Made by a program: the position numbers and the translations under genes. A stretch of 64,000 nt of DNA from Hypericum androsaemum (Eukaryota > Streptophyta > Magnoliopsida > Malpighiales > Hypericaceae). Below, one piece after another: positions 12,553 through 25,358 of this stretch (the first letter of the stretch is position 1; each line of letters opens with the position of its first letter). The notes under the pieces are model-generated. The model worked only from the letters and a program-made list of their open reading frames with translations, was not told the DNA's origin and searched no databases. Location of the stretch: NCBI GenBank assembly GCA_963995505.1, contig OZ023197.1, forward strand, positions 11,840,475 to 11,904,474, in the 5' to 3' direction.

Positions 12553-12577
12553 TTCTCTCTCTCTCTCTCTCTCTCTC
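12553..12577 (+). promoter_or_regulatory. CT microsatellite in the leader of the NT-C2 gene
   Basis: A (CT)n tract about 300 bases before the ATG at 12872, within a pyrimidine-rich stretch (12525-12720). Such pyrimidine patches are typical of plant core promoters and 5' leaders. The transcription start itself is not determinable here. Confidence 0.45.
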
Positions 12578-12871
12578 TACAAAACGGCCCATATTTCTTG
12601 CCTTGATCCGTAAACAACCGAACCGGCATATTCCCACCCCACATAAAAAAAGAACCCAACTGCTCTCCGATTTCCTCGCTTTCTTCATCCAAAACTTTCA
12701 AAATTCAGTTACACATTTTGATACCCAATTCTCAAAATCCAATCTTTTTCCTCACCCTGATCTCTTTTTCGCTACTTTATCTCATCACTGGATAATTCCC
12801 CAAATACCCACTTCACTTCTCCTTCCCAAATTTTTTTTATTTTTTATTTTGATCATAATTATTCTCTTAGG

Positions 12872-15800
12872 ATGCTGAGGTGGCCCCCATGGTTGTCCCC
12901 CAAGAAGTACGGGGTCAAAGTGATCGTCCAAAAGCTTAAAGGTCTAAACTTGGCCGAGCTCGAGACTAATGTTGGTGAAGAAGCCGAGAAGAAGAAGTTG
13001 GTGGTTGAGGTGAAGTGGAAAGGTGTGAAGGGTATTGGTCTAAGAGGGTTGAAGAGATCATCGGTTAAGAGGAATTTCACAGAGGAGGGAGGGTTCTGTG
13101 GTGATGGTGGAATTCAATGGAATGAGGAATTCACAAGTGTTTGCAATCTTTCTGGGTACAAGGAAGGTGTTTTTCTTCCTTGGGAGATCACTTTTACTGT
13201 TTTTAATGTAAGTGTATTTGGTTTAGTGTTGATCCTTGTTTTTTGGTTTTCGGAATTGATTAATTAATGCTGTTGACTGATAATTATTTTGCATATTTAT
13301 TTGTTTTTGGCATAGTAGGATGACAGATTAGATATGTTTTTTTTTGAAATTGTGGTATTCAGAGTCGAGTATTCTCGGACCATGTTACTCTCCTAATGAT
13401 CTTTTCAATTTGTAAGTAAGGGCTGAACTCGTTTGCTACTTGGACCAACTACCGTTAGTGATTTTATATGCCTTATGGCTAAATGGGCTGATTGCAGATT
13501 GAATCTTTTGTGCAGTTTTTGTTTGACTTTTGATGGTTGCTTATGGAACTGTGTATTTAATTATTTTCTCTGTCACTGTTTTTGTTTGATTGAAGGTGTT
13601 GCTGATTTATTTGCTTTGATCCTTTATTTTTCTTCAAAGAAAGTGAAGTTTTATCTTCTGTCCTTGAATGTTTGACTTTGTCCATCGAGTTCATTGCCCT
13701 CTGATGGTTTCTTTTCTACCTAATTAATTATGGTGGGCCTATAATTTGGTTTTCTCTTCTTTTCTGTAATATAATGGAAAATGATGGTGGTACACAATAA
13801 CAACAGCTTCCATGTCTTGTGCTTTGTCAATATTCTCACTTGGGTTTCTCATGATTCTTGGATTTGGTCAACGTTTCTGTGCTAAAAAAGCAATTGTGTT
13901 CTCATGGGAAATTAAGGAAGTAAATTGTGTTCTAAAAGTAAAGGTTTTCCTTTTCGTTATTGGAGCTGGCACATTCTCTATGCTTACTTCTTTGATGATA
14001 TCATGAAGAAGAAGACATTTACTTTTCTTTTCTAATTTCTCATGATCTTTCACTTTTTTACTGGTTTATTTTGGCATATTACACTGTCGGGTCCTATTCA
14101 TAGATTTGACATTCATAAAGTTTTAACTCAAGATCTCCTTAACGAAATCCAAATACTTTACCACTTGGACCAACTCCCGTTAATTTAGTGGTTCAATATT
14201 GGCCTATGCTTTTGAGCTTTATGTGCGGAGTCTGTAGTCACTACTTGTGGCTTGTATTCTTTTTGTTGTCCTCGATAGTGACTGCTACAATTCGACGACT
14301 CCTTTGGGAATCCTTTTACTCATAAGAAGTATCTAATGCCTGCAACTTTGTTTTTTTTGTGGTAGAGATTTTTATGTAATAATTTTTCAGAAAAAGAAAA
14401 AAAGGTTCTAGTCAAGGAGGACTTTTGATTAATTTATATGTTGGCATATTCCTTGCTTAAGGAATTTTGTCTGAAATTTACTGAAGTGAAAAAGTAAGTT
14501 GGGTTGATGTTGCTGGTTTAGATATCCTGTTGTTTTGTCATGTCTTATAATTTCAAAGACTCACTATCAGGCCCTATTTAACGAGATGGTTCTCCATTTG
14601 TGTCTTTTCCATTTCGTTGACTCAATATCAACTATAACTTCTCTTAAAATCAGTAAATCATAGTCAAACATTGATTATGCAGTGCCTGGCGCAGCAACAA
14701 CCTGGAAATAAGCTCCTAAGCGTAGGAACTGCAACAATAAACCTTGCGGAATATGCGTCATCAGCGATGGAGAAAGAGATCGGATTCGAAGTTTTGTTGA
14801 CGGTTCCGAATACACCTGATGAGGACCGTCCTCTACTTTGCGTATGAGCCCTTCTATTAAGCTTCATTGCTAGAACAACTGATACTCGAGTTCAACATGA
14901 GTGTTGTTTACTGCTATTACGGTTGTGGTTCTGATACTCGTTTAAATGTATGTTGCAGCTATGCCTCGGGTTGACGGAGTTGAGAACCGTTCAAGAATCC
15001 GCCCCTACTACGCAGATCATGCCCGAGCCAGTTTCGCGATCTCCCTCTCCCATCAGGTCACCATTGAACGAGCTTTCTGGTCTCAAAGCAGGCTTGCGAA
15101 GGATCCAGATGTTTCGGGTTGCCAAAAGAATCCCCCAAGAAGGAGAGGGAATCGATGGAGGGTGTTGTGTTATCAAAAATGCAGGACACAACTGCTCATT
15201 TGACGCAGACTCGGTTGATGACATCGAGGCGGAAACGGATGGCAGGGACGGGGATCCCGATCGTAGGCTAGCTATAGACTGCGAGACACTCGCTTATGCA
15301 AATTTCAATGGAGAATCTCTTTACTTGAACACAGTTTTTGCTGCACAAGAGGAGGCATGGATATACTACAACAATAGCAATATAGATGTAGGCTTTTCGG
15401 CCGAATTGACCTACGAACAAGCTTCGGAGCAGAGTTTGAAGCGTTGGATCTTGCCTTGGACGAAAAGAAAGCTCGGTTTTCGATCTGCTAAGCCGAAAGT
15501 AAAGGGAGAGCCACTACTGAAGAAAGATTGTAAAGAAGATGGTGGTGATGACATTGATTATGACCGCAGGATACTTAGCTCTTCTGATGAGTCAAGCTAT
15601 GGGGTATACATCTGTTGTTTTTGTCACTCATTTGTTTTGTTTGTTGGTAGTTCAAATTTGGGACTTACTATCATATGCATTGGCAGTGGAATAAATCCGA
15701 AGAAGGTTCGACAACCAGTCGATCATCGTTCTCGGAATTCGGAGATGGCAGTTTTGCAGTTGGTAGCTGGGAGTTGAAAGAAGTGAGTAGCCGTGACGGA

Positions 15801-16730
15801 CACCTAAAACTCCAAGCAAAAGTCTTCTTTGCGTCAATTGACCAGCGGAGCGAGCGAGCTGCAGGTGAAAGTGCTTGCACGGCTCTGGTTGCTGTTATTG
15901 CTAACTGGTTGCAGTCTAACTGTTCAGAAATGCCTATCAAGTCTGAGTATGATAGTCTTATTAGAGATGGATCACTAGAGTGGAGGAAGTTGTGCGAGAA
16001 TGAGGAATACATGCAGCGATTTCCCGACAAGCACTTCGATCTGGAGACGGTCATCCAAGCCGGAGTTCGCCCTCTCTCAATGGTACCCGAAAAATCCTTC
16101 ATCGGATTCTTTCGCCCCGAAGGCTTGGATGGTGAAGACTTTGACTTCCTTAACGGTGCAATGTCGTTCGACAACATCTGGGAAGAAATCAACAGTTATG
16201 AATCAGAGCGCGAATGGGTCTACATTGTAAGTTGGAACGATCACTTCTTCATCCTCAAGGTCGAGCAGGATGCATACTACATCATCGACACGTTAGGGGA
16301 GCGGCTTTATGAGGGATGCAATCAGGCTTACATCTTGAAGTTCGACCAAGATACGATGATCAAGGAAATCCAAGACATGAAACCATCAACAGAGAAACCT
16401 GTCAAGAAGAAAGTTGCGTCAGCTGATGCATCTCAGACTGCAGAATCTAACAAGGCCGAAAATGCTCAGACGAAAGAAGAGATCGTATGCAGCGGGAAGG
16501 AGTCATGCAAAGAGTATATAAAGAGGTTTCTAGCTGCAATTCCGTTGCGGGAACTGCAAGCTGATATTAAGAAGGGCCTGAGAGCATCAGCACCTCTTCA
16601 TCACAGGCTTCAAATCGAATTCCACTACACCAAGATGGTGCTGCCTACAATTGAGTATACTCCACCGGAAGCAACACTTACTGAATCGGACCAGCTTAGA
16701 GAACCCTGTGTAAAGATCCTTACAATCTAA
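12872..16730 (+). CDS. NT-C2 (EEIG1/EHBP1 N-terminal) domain protein, 727 aa
   Basis: Four exons joined in phase 0: 12872-13207, 14683-14841, 14959-15603 and 15687-16730, all with GT-AG borders. They predict 727 residues. The first two exons (residues 1-165) form an NT-type C2 domain. It starts at MLRWPPWLSPKKYGVKV, has an EVKWKG strand, and continues after the 1.5 kb first intron with GTATINLAEYAS, a hallmark of plant EEIG1/EHBP1-like proteins. In animals this domain tethers membrane-trafficking proteins. The middle is acidic and Ser-rich. The C-terminal block (about residues 400-727) includes EWVYIVSWNDHFFILKVE and ends with a conserved YIKRFLAAIPLRELQ segment. Length fits the Arabidopsis homologues of about 700-780 residues. 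The ATG lies in a clean leader. Molecular role in plants is not established. Confidence 0.88.
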
Positions 16731-17203
16731 TGTGATTATCCTAACCGGCCGCACCGTTTCCGTGCCTTGCTTTCTGCTAAATAAGTCAGAGTATACCAAC
16801 ACAACTGTGGAGCATAGTAACTAAGAGTTGCTAAAGCTTCTGCTTATTGTATTGGACCAGTGAAGAGCAGCATATAAAGTTACAAACTTTTGTTGATAGT
16901 CATATCCTTGTTTCTAGAATTTCATTAACCGATCCGGAAAATAAGCTTTTCCTTCTACCTGAGCATTCATAGATCAGAGTTGTGTGCCCATCAGGGAACA
17001 CCATAACATTCTTGCATCATATCTACACAGACACAATCATGTCCTAACTGGACTAAAAGACCAATGCATCTGCTTAGGCATTGGTAGTCATCAGCAAGGG
17101 ACCAAAATTTTCTAACCGAAGGCGTATGACCAAGATCGGCATTGCCACCAGCTCTTCTTGGCCACACCTTGAAAATTAGCATGAGAATCTCTGGACATGG
17201 AAA

Positions 17204-20200
17204 TCAGGCGTGTTCTGTCGGCCACATCTGTGAAACAAGTTGGACCACTCCCCACATCGGCGCATCGTTCTGGGAAAAAAGAGTGAGTTGAAATTAACTA
17301 TCACGAAGAATCTTCTCTGTATATGCTTTATTAAGAGATTGGAAAACATATCTAAATCTCTTTCTAGCATGAACCTATGCTACGATGTCGAGATTGCTGA
17401 ATGAATCTATGAAAATGCTAAAGGAAGAAACTAGCTAGTTGCATAATCTTGGCACATGGATGGAATTTTCGACTACTAGCAGTTTCCGTCCAATCAGAAG
17501 ATTGCGGGGCAAAACGATACGACGAAAAGGAAAAGACTCGAGTGAAACTCATGCCATAGATGATGATGCATATGCAAACATGGCCACCTTTTTTCCTTTT
17601 CAGGAACTCGCATCATAAATTTGCATTTCTCAAATACTGGAGGTCAGAGGCTTTGCGGTAGCTATCAAGATTGTTGTCTGCTGAAGAAAAAAGAATCATG
17701 ACGTACCAGATAAACAACGTCAAAGGCTTTGTGGTAGCTATCAAGATTGTTGTCGATATTATCATTCCTGAAAAGCCATACAGAATTGCCGAACCAAGTT
17801 CATAAGCAGAGCAAGCAGCCATTCATAATTACATCAGGTTCGGATTTAGAAATTAGATAGAGAACCACACAAGTCTACAATGCTTCTAAATTAAGCAATA
17901 ATGTGAACTTACAGAAACCCAAAAGAAATCCGTGTCTTGTAGTCCAAACCATCGGACATTCTCAGGTCTCCTAAATGATCACCAAGAAGCAGCACATTTG
18001 TTCTGTTCTTTACAGTGGCAGTATCGGCAGCAGGACCATCAATGTCGCCTAGATGATCATGAACCGGAGCTGCCATTTCAAGAGCATGCTCGTTTTTGTT
18101 CAGGCTATGAATCAGCTTACCTACAGTAAAGTTGAATCAGGAGGAAATATTCAAAATAATCTTGGTCTGTTTACTACTAATATAAAATGCATGAGATTGT
18201 GGACAAGAAGATCATGGACAGAGGTTAAATTTTCCGAAGCAATTATAATTAATATTATGGAAAAACCGAAAAAGTATAGCCAATGGCAGACTTTAAGTTG
18301 CAAAGGTAAAAACTAGCAAGTTTCTCTCCTTGTAGTACAAACAAGACTTTGCCATCTTCGGACAACCGTTTTGTCTCTGAAACCTCTAAACTAAACGTAG
18401 GTATGGGAACTATTTAGAATGTTACTGCTAATCCTGAAGATTTTGGTTTCTGAAAAAAAAAGCACAAAAAAGTTAAGTGTCGACATTCTAGACAAATCGA
18501 ACTATGTATTGCAACTTGAGCAATGTGCATGGAAAAAAGAGCTTAAGGCAGCATGTAAACACTACCTTTAAAAGAAATGAGGCGGCCATTGTCGTCGAAT
18601 ACCATTCTGTTTGAAACAACTTTAACATTTTTAAAGGTTCTGTGAGCTTGGTGTCTCAGTACCTGGTGCAGCATTGGTTACATTTCATTCGACAGATTGA
18701 TGGACCCGCTGTGAAAGTAGAACCTGCACAAATTGAGCAACTGAATAGCAAGCTACGAAACTAACCTCTTCGATGATATCTGCAAGTCCAGCAGAAAATA
18801 TGAGAACAGGTACATCCATTTCCTGAAAAACGCACGTGAGATAGCAAATGTGAGCTGCAGGAAATTACCGTAGCTGGAAAACAGAGAAAAACGATGATGC
18901 GACGAACTGAAGTCTCTGGAATGATACGTTCTTACTGGAGGCCAAAAGTTGTCACAGAAAGATAAAAACGTTACCTCCAAAAGCTCGAATAATTCCAGTA
19001 CACCCTCTCTGAAAATAGTGCCAGAATTGGCAACAGATTCCTTGATGTTATCATATGTTAGCCCTCCCTCGATTAGCAGACTATGCGATTTTCCCCACCT
19101 GAAAATTAAATGGACCAGTTCTTTCAGTTTCTTACAGTGAGATTAAAGTCTTAACGACAAAAGATACGGTTTATATTAGCACTATTTTGCTTGAAACTTA
19201 TTTTGCTAGAATATAACGGTCACAGTAACGAAAACTTGAAAAAATACTACAATGTTGGCAATCAGCACTATGCCATACCACTCTTCCATAAGCTTGGTTT
19301 TCTCTTCGATTGGAATTGTTGGGGAGAACTCCAAAGGATGGTAGTGTTCATACAACGCCTGCCTCTTAGCATCGTACTCTGGATTCTCTTGTCGCACAAG
19401 CCCATGACTACCTGCACCGTGTCATTACAAGAGACCAAACCAACCTCAATTAGGAAAGAACAACCGAAGAAACAAATGAAACTTCGACAGACAAACTTTA
19501 AGGTGCATACTTATCCCTCGGCGTCCATTCACAAAATACTTGGTTAATGTACAATCAAAATCGGCAATGACCTACAACAACAGAAAGAAAAGAAAGCAGG
19601 TTAACTTTCCCGTTTTCGGATATGTCCATGCACATCAAAAGCCTAACATAAGCACACCATGATGAAGAAAGAAAAAACCTGGAGATTGGCAGGACCAGCC
19701 CTTCGAATGGCGTTGATTTTCTTTTCGAGCAAATGGGCATTATCTACTACAGTATCCTTCGACAAAGCATCTTCACGGCTACCCATTTTTACCCGGTTTT
19801 TAATACTGGCTCTGCAACAGCAAACCCTGCACAAACAAACCCACAAAGTAGATAGCACACTGATCATTAAAGAGCGTGTTTATGCGAAATTAGTTCTAAA
19901 ACAAGCACTGCAACGGAGAAGTTCGTCGAGGAAACAAAAGTAGACCCGATGGAGCAAGCAGATGGCCGAATGTGACGGATTAAAAGCTTTTCGACTCAAA
20001 AGATTACTACTTGATGACCAATGAGTACTTGCTCTAACGGTATAACGAAGAGCGATGATTTGGCGTGGAGTGACCAGTGTTCAAAAGGTTTTCTACTTGA
20101 TGGTACCAATGAGTAAATGTATGCAGCTCCAATCTTAATTCTTTAACAACCAAGCTCCATCTTTACACCGAACAGGATTCACTTAACGGAGTTCAAGCCT

Positions 20201-20388
20201 TACGAATGTAAAAAGAGCCACCCTAGAACAAGAACATACAGTGCTCGACTCCGAATACGAGATATTCACCCAAAAGAAAGGCTTAGGAGGTGAAGGAACC
20301 TGGGACGGTGGAGCCTGGACGAGACGCGAGGTGAGTGGGCTCTGGCGGTGTTGCCGGCGACGACAAGATGAGCAAGTTTGGTGCTCAT
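17204..20388 (-). CDS. Cytosolic 5'-nucleotidase III / UMPH-1 family (pyrimidine 5'-nucleotidase), 352 aa
   Basis: Ten exons on the minus strand, all GT-AG and phase-consistent: 20388-20270, 19811-19679, 19571-19511, 19411-19279, 19098-18975, 18822-18766, 18662-18566, 18120-17913, 17767-17707, 17269-17204. The 352-residue product is a HAD-fold phosphatase that dephosphorylates nucleoside monophosphates. HAD motif I is DFDCTLTKY (Asp88 nucleophile, Asp90), motif II is VLIFSAG (Ser200), and motif IV is GDHLGD (288-293). The block RQENPEYDAKRQALYEHYHP is typical of the family. Residues 1-45 are Arg/Ser-rich with almost no acid, suggesting an organellar targeting peptide. The start at 20388 is the first Met joining this leader in frame; an upstream in-frame Met at 20478 would add 30 residues. 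The C-terminus is QLVSQMWPTEHA. The ninth intron (as read) contains a decayed copy of exon 9. Confidence 0.9.
17613..17692 (-). pseudogene. Relic duplicate of nucleotidase exon 9 inside the intron
   Basis: On the minus strand, a pyrimidine tract and CAG are followed by GACAACAATCTTGATAGCTA and CCGCAAAGCC. This is nearly identical to 30 bases of real exon 9 (17767-17707), which encodes DNNLDSYHKAFDVVYL. The copy would read DNNLDSYRKASDLQYL. Spliced from exon 8 or after exon 9, either available acceptor gives a frame that soon hits a stop, and no strong donor follows. It is therefore a dead tandem duplicate, or at most a poison exon. Confidence 0.7.
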
Positions 20389-21439
20389 TTGATGAGCAAC
20401 ACACACAGAGAGAGCAGAATGTGGCGGGGAACACAACCACACCCCAGTCCGCCCTAAACTGCCCCCAACACTGACCAATATAATTAGTTTTTTAGGTCAA
20501 AGTTCTCTTAGTACATTTCAGTTTGACGGACATGGAAATCTAGGATATGATTTTTAAAATGTTCAAGAAATTATTTTAATTAACATCCCAATTAAAATTT
20601 TGAACATAAAAGAAAGTAGCGACCATGGGAAAAGACCAAAAAAAAAGAACATCACGAAGAAATTAGTAACAAAATTTACTTATAAGTAGCAGAAAATATT
20701 GCTATTAGGAAATTTGGATGAACTCTTTGTATAGTCCGATATCATTATAAATTATATTCTATATAAAATTTTACCTATCTAAAAAATAAAAATACAGGGA
20801 TCCCCAATTTTTTGACCTATAGAATGTAAATTTTGGATTAGTGAAAAATCGATGAAGCGACAAGACAATGTCTTAATTCATATATTGACTGAAGTTTGAT
20901 GTCCTAAACGAACTTAAACCCTTTGACTAAAATCACAATTTGTCCCGAGAGCAACTCACCCTCTCCCCGGAGAGGAGAAGCTTCACCCTTCTAATCTCTC
21001 TCCCAAATACCATCCTTCGATGTTTCTAGAAGGTTGGTACCCTGGGAATCCAACACAAAGCAAGCCCCTTTGCACTTAACTTCCCTCGAAATCGAATTAC
21101 TAGATGTCCGATTACCGGGTTTCTGCTTGGAGTTTTTCACTAAAGACCCCCATGTGAAACCAATCTCCAAGGTGAACACTTTGACCCTGTCCTTATCCAT
21201 TAATGCTTCTAGGTTTATATTCTTGCATGTGTGAAGTTTCTGGAGTCATAAAGTTGGAGTCTTTATCATGTTCTGGACCTGTTAGTGCTTGATTGTTCAT
21301 GTAGGACTTGTGGGTTGTTGTATTTTTTGGATGCCATTGATTTGGTTTGAATTGGGTTTCAAGGTAGAGAGAAGTTAAGAGTATAATAGAGAATTTGTTT
21401 TGTTTTGTGCTTAGGTATTTGAGAGGTTAGTAGCAAGAT

Positions 21440-24292
21440 ATGGCTAGACAAGGCAATGCACTTTTCCTTGAAGAGTGGCTGAGGAACAGTAGTGGAAGCA
21501 GTGCCATTGCTGGTGCTGGCCATTCGTCTTCCACGTCTGCTCGTGGCATTATCCAAGCTTGGTCTGAGCTTAGGGACTTGGTGCAGCGGCAGTCGTTCGA
21601 GGAACGACACCTTCAGTCTTTGAAAACCCTTGTCAACTCTCAAGTATCTCTTCATGTTGCGGATCCGCAGGCGAAGCTCCTAATTTCGTTACTGTCCTCG
21701 AAGAACGTTGTCCTTCCTGACGAATCATATCCTTTGTTGCTCAGACTTCTATATATCTGGGTTAGGAAGTCCTTCAGGCCTTCTTCCGCGCTAGTTGATT
21801 CTGCGGTGGAAGCTATCTCTGACCTTTTTGCAACCGAATTCAGTTCTAAGAAGAGTCCAGAGTTTTTCTCCGAAGGTGCTCTTCTTCTGGGTGCTGTTTC
21901 TCTTGTGTCTTCTGCATCGGGAGCCTCAAAAACTGTCTGCTTGAAGTTGTTGTGTCAGCTAATAGAGAAAGAGTACAGCCTACTTCGAGCTTCCAATAAG
22001 ATTATTCCTGATGTTCTCGCGGGTTGTGGATATGCTTTGTGCTCTTCTGCAAATATTGAATATGCTAGAATCGTGGATGCATTATTGGGAATTTGGGGGA
22101 AGGAAGATGGGCCATTTTCAAGTCTACCTCACGGGCTCATGATTTTGCACTTAGTTGAATGGGTAATATTGAGCTACATCAGCTCCCAATCTCAACAGAA
22201 ATTGCAGATCTTTTATGAGGCCGCTTTGGTAGCTTCGAAATCAAAGTATACTCCATTTGCTACCCTCATGGCAGCAGCCGGAATTCTGAGAGCTTTGAAT
22301 AAATCTGCACCAGGTGGTCAGATGTTGAATATTATTTCTCATATAAGAATCGCTGCAGAAAACCAGTTAGAATATGTGGCAAGGGAATTGATTTCTAAAA
22401 CTGGAGGCTTCTCTAATGCTGACAGCGACTCCACAACAAGTCTTCTACTACAGTGCGTTGCATTAGCCATGTCTCGAAGTCGGTTTGCCCCATCCCGTGC
22501 CCCCCTTTTGATTTCACTTGCTGCAGCATTAGTGAAAGAAATATTTCCCTTGCAACGTCTGTTTTCCGAAGTCCTTGAATCAACACCTAGCACTTCAGAA
22601 TTGTTCACCAAGGTAAACGAACATCTGGACAGTGTTCCGTTCAAGGAGGGAGGGGCAATAAGTAGCGTTTTCTGCAATCATTATCTCTCAGCCGATGATG
22701 AAAGCAAGAACATGGTCGAAAAGATCATATGGAATTTCTGCCAGGAACTCTACTTGGGGCATAGGAAGGTGGCCTTACTGCTTCATGGTAGGGAAGATCA
22801 GTTGCTCGTGCAAGTAGAGAAAATCGCAGAGTCTGCATTTCTTATGGTGGTAGTTTTTGCGTTGGCCGTTACTAAGCACAAGCTGAATTCAAATTCCCCT
22901 ATCGACGTTCAGATTGAGACATCTGTCTCAATCCTATCTTCATTCACTTGTATAGAGTACTTTCGGCGAATTCGCTTGCCAGAATATATGGATGCTATCA
23001 GGTCGGTGGTTAAGAGGGTGCAAGAGAATGAGGCTGCATGTGTCTCCTATGTAGAATCTATGCCTGTATACACCGATTTGACCAATCCTCACGGTATGTC
23101 CAATTGTTATCCGTATTTCTTCTCGTCTTCTGCGTTTGATTTTAGGTTGCTATGAATTGGACATTGTGCTTGAATGTATGCTTGATATTATTTCAACTAT
23201 GTTCTCATAGAGTTGACACAGAAAATGGAGTACGTCTGGTTCAGGGACGAAGTACAAACCGCCCACATTTTGTTTTACTTGCGAGTCATTCCAACCTGCA
23301 TCGAATGTTTGCCTACCCCTGTGTTCAGCAAGGTGGTTGCTCCAACTATGTTCTTGTATCCTCAAGTAGTCGAGTTAAAAAGTTTACATTGATTCTAGTT
23401 CATATGTTAGCACAACTCGTGTTTTCCTATTACCATTGCTCATAGATATATGGGTCATCCAAATGGAAAAGTAGCTCGAGCTGCACACTCCGTGTTTGCT
23501 GCATTTGTAAGCTCGGGAGAAGATTCGGGTGACAAAGAAAGGACGTTGCTGAAGGAGAAACTTGCTTTCTACTACATACAGAGATCACTAGAGGTAACTA
23601 ATGGAGCACAAAATCACATCTCTCACTAGAAGTAATAGATCTTGCTAATGATCGTTCCTTGTCGTGTAGGGATATCCGGGAATCACCCCTTTTAAAGGCA
23701 TGGCTTCTGGAGTTGCAGCTCTAGCTCGAAATCTTCCAGGTGGAAGTCCAGCAGCGTTTTATTGCATCCATAGTCTTATAAAAAAAGCAGAGACGCTTTG
23801 CGGTGATATAGTCCCCACCACGGATCCCGACTACTGGAAAAATTGGCAAGGAGAGCCAAATCCCGCAAGGGAAATCATGGAGTTGCTTTTGCGTCTTCTT
23901 TCCCTGGTTGATATTCAAGTAAAGATTTTGTCTTGCACTTTGACCTTTGTATAAACTTTCTATAGTCCCAAATTTGTCTATAGTTTATTCCTTTCCATTG
24001 ATCTCGGTTGCTGATTTTCCAGGTATTGCCAAACTTGATGAAATCTTTGGTGGAGCTGATCGTTCAGCTACCCAAAGATGGCCAAAATGCAGTTCTGAAT
24101 GAGCTATACGCACAGGTTGCAGACTCGGACGACGCTACGCGTAAACCAGCACTTGTTTCATGGTTGCAGTCGGTATCATACGTCTGTTCACAAGTTGCAG
24201 AGGTTAAAACAGCGTCCAAAGGAACAAACAACAGCGAAAATGCGTCTTCAGCCAAAACATCAAAGTGGGGTTGGATAAGTGCAAGACTCTAA
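21440..24292 (+). CDS. Conserved plant protein of unknown function, 821 aa, helix-rich
   Basis: Five exons with GT-AG borders and matching phases: 21440-23093, 23211-23355, 23446-23593, 23670-23918, 24023-24292. They predict 821 residues. The protein opens MARQGNALFLEEWLR and is mostly alternating hydrophobic/polar helices, with Leu/Ala/Ser-rich stretches like ARM/HEAT-type solenoids, but I see no named domain. Conserved-looking blocks in the later exons are KMEYVWFRDEVQTAHILF, YMGHPNGKVARAAHSVF, EGYPGITPFKGMASGVAAL and DPDYWKNWQGEPNP; the C-terminus is KWGWISARL. I believe it matches a single-copy Arabidopsis protein annotated as unknown (At1g73970-like), but this is recollection, not a search. 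The gene start is divergent from the nucleotidase, with about 1 kb between them. Confidence 0.85.
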
Positions 24293-25085
24293 TATCCGAG
24301 GTCAATTCCTATGAGCCACCTTATACTTTTGTAGTTAATACTTTAGGCTCTTTAGCACGAGTTCTTCTTAAAATAGTTAGATTAAAGTTATCCTCACAGT
24401 TGCACCCAACAAAAGTAGTTAGATGAAAGAACGAATACTTGTTGATGTGTCTCCTGTGATTGTTTTCCTCAATGCTGAGATAAATTGGAAATGGCAATTG
24501 ATTAGTTGATCTACTTCCTCTTATGCAAGTCTTTTTTTATTTTTTCTGTTGTGTAGTAAGTGTTAGAATCTGCATGTTCAACCCAAAACAAACATGGAAA
24601 CGGATTTTGACTTTGTCAATGTGACAAGACATGGGGGTCATGTGACCAACAACGGGCGAACCTCGCAATTTGTGGTCAATCTATCATGCTAATGGATTTC
24701 TGGCTTCGCCTTTATGTGCAATAACGTGCAGATGTTTTTTGGGTTGATCCCAAGTCCCTCTCCCACATCTGCACATTTTCAATTGAAATGGCTCAAGCAG
24801 AGCTTGAACAAGTAAGTTATACAGAAAAAGAACACTTCCAAGATGAAAGTACGTTCAGCTGCAAAAAAGCATATTTTAGCAGACCATTCTCGTTACAGGT
24901 CAGGCATTGACTCGATGATCCAGCATCATCGACGATCTGGTGGCTTCCGCTGCAGCCGAAGCACACCGCGAACCGGAACCCGTAACATACTTTTGCATAG
25001 GCCTAAATTGCCATCTCCTGGTTCCTCTTCCTCAATTCTCTGCACTTTCAGAGGAGGCTCTTCTTCCTCCCCATCTCCACCTCAC
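24293..25085. other. 3' flank and unresolved downstream part of the hypothetical minus-strand gene
   Basis: The first 250 bases are probable 3' UTR of the 821-aa gene. From 24840 to 25085 the sequence is GC-richer. On the minus strand one frame reads an acidic stretch (GDGEEEEPPLKVQRIEEEEP), out of frame with the exon at 25086-25358. This may be a continuing but frameshifted coding region of that gene, or its intron. The plus-strand 123-codon open frame here is antisense and not convincing. Confidence 0.4.
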
Positions 25086-25358
25086 TCACCTAGCATGCTT
25101 CTGAACCGCCATCTGAAAGGCGGCCAGCAGATTCGGATCGAACAGGGCACCCGGATCCAATTCGGGCCGCCGAAAGGACGAGATGTCCATCCTCTCCCAA
25201 AGGCATTGGCCTAGAACAAGATCCCTCGTTAGCTGTTGAACATCAATAACCTCAGGTTCTTGGTCCGTAAAGCTTCGATCTTTATCCTCATTTGGGTATT
25301 TCTCCATGGATCCCAACTGGGTTCTGGCCTTGAGAGGGTTAGCGAGGGTTCTACTCAA
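25086..25358 (-). CDS. Hypothetical protein, single exon or 5' exon
   Basis: An open frame with coding-like composition. A likely Met at 25307 starts MEKYPNEDKDRSF, followed by PEVIDVQQLTRDLVLGQCLW and LDPGALFDPNLLAAFQMAVQ. It ends KHA with AG|GTGAGT, a good donor, so it is probably a first exon. The repeated LFDPNLLAAF style suggests a conserved plant protein, but I do not recognise the family. Immediately past the donor lies an acidic frame shifted relative to this exon, so the gene may be broken. Confidence covers only the claim that this is, or was, coding. Confidence 0.4.
   Translation of the reverse strand: MSRTLANPLKARTQLGSMEKYPNEDKDRSFTDQEPEVIDVQQLTRDLVLGQCLWERMDISSFRRPELDPGALFDPNLLAAFQMAVQKHAR

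Noticed and set aside
14946..16230. Alternative-frame open frames overlapping the NT-C2 gene
   Set aside because: Shadows of the spliced NT-C2 exons in other frames or on the other strand.
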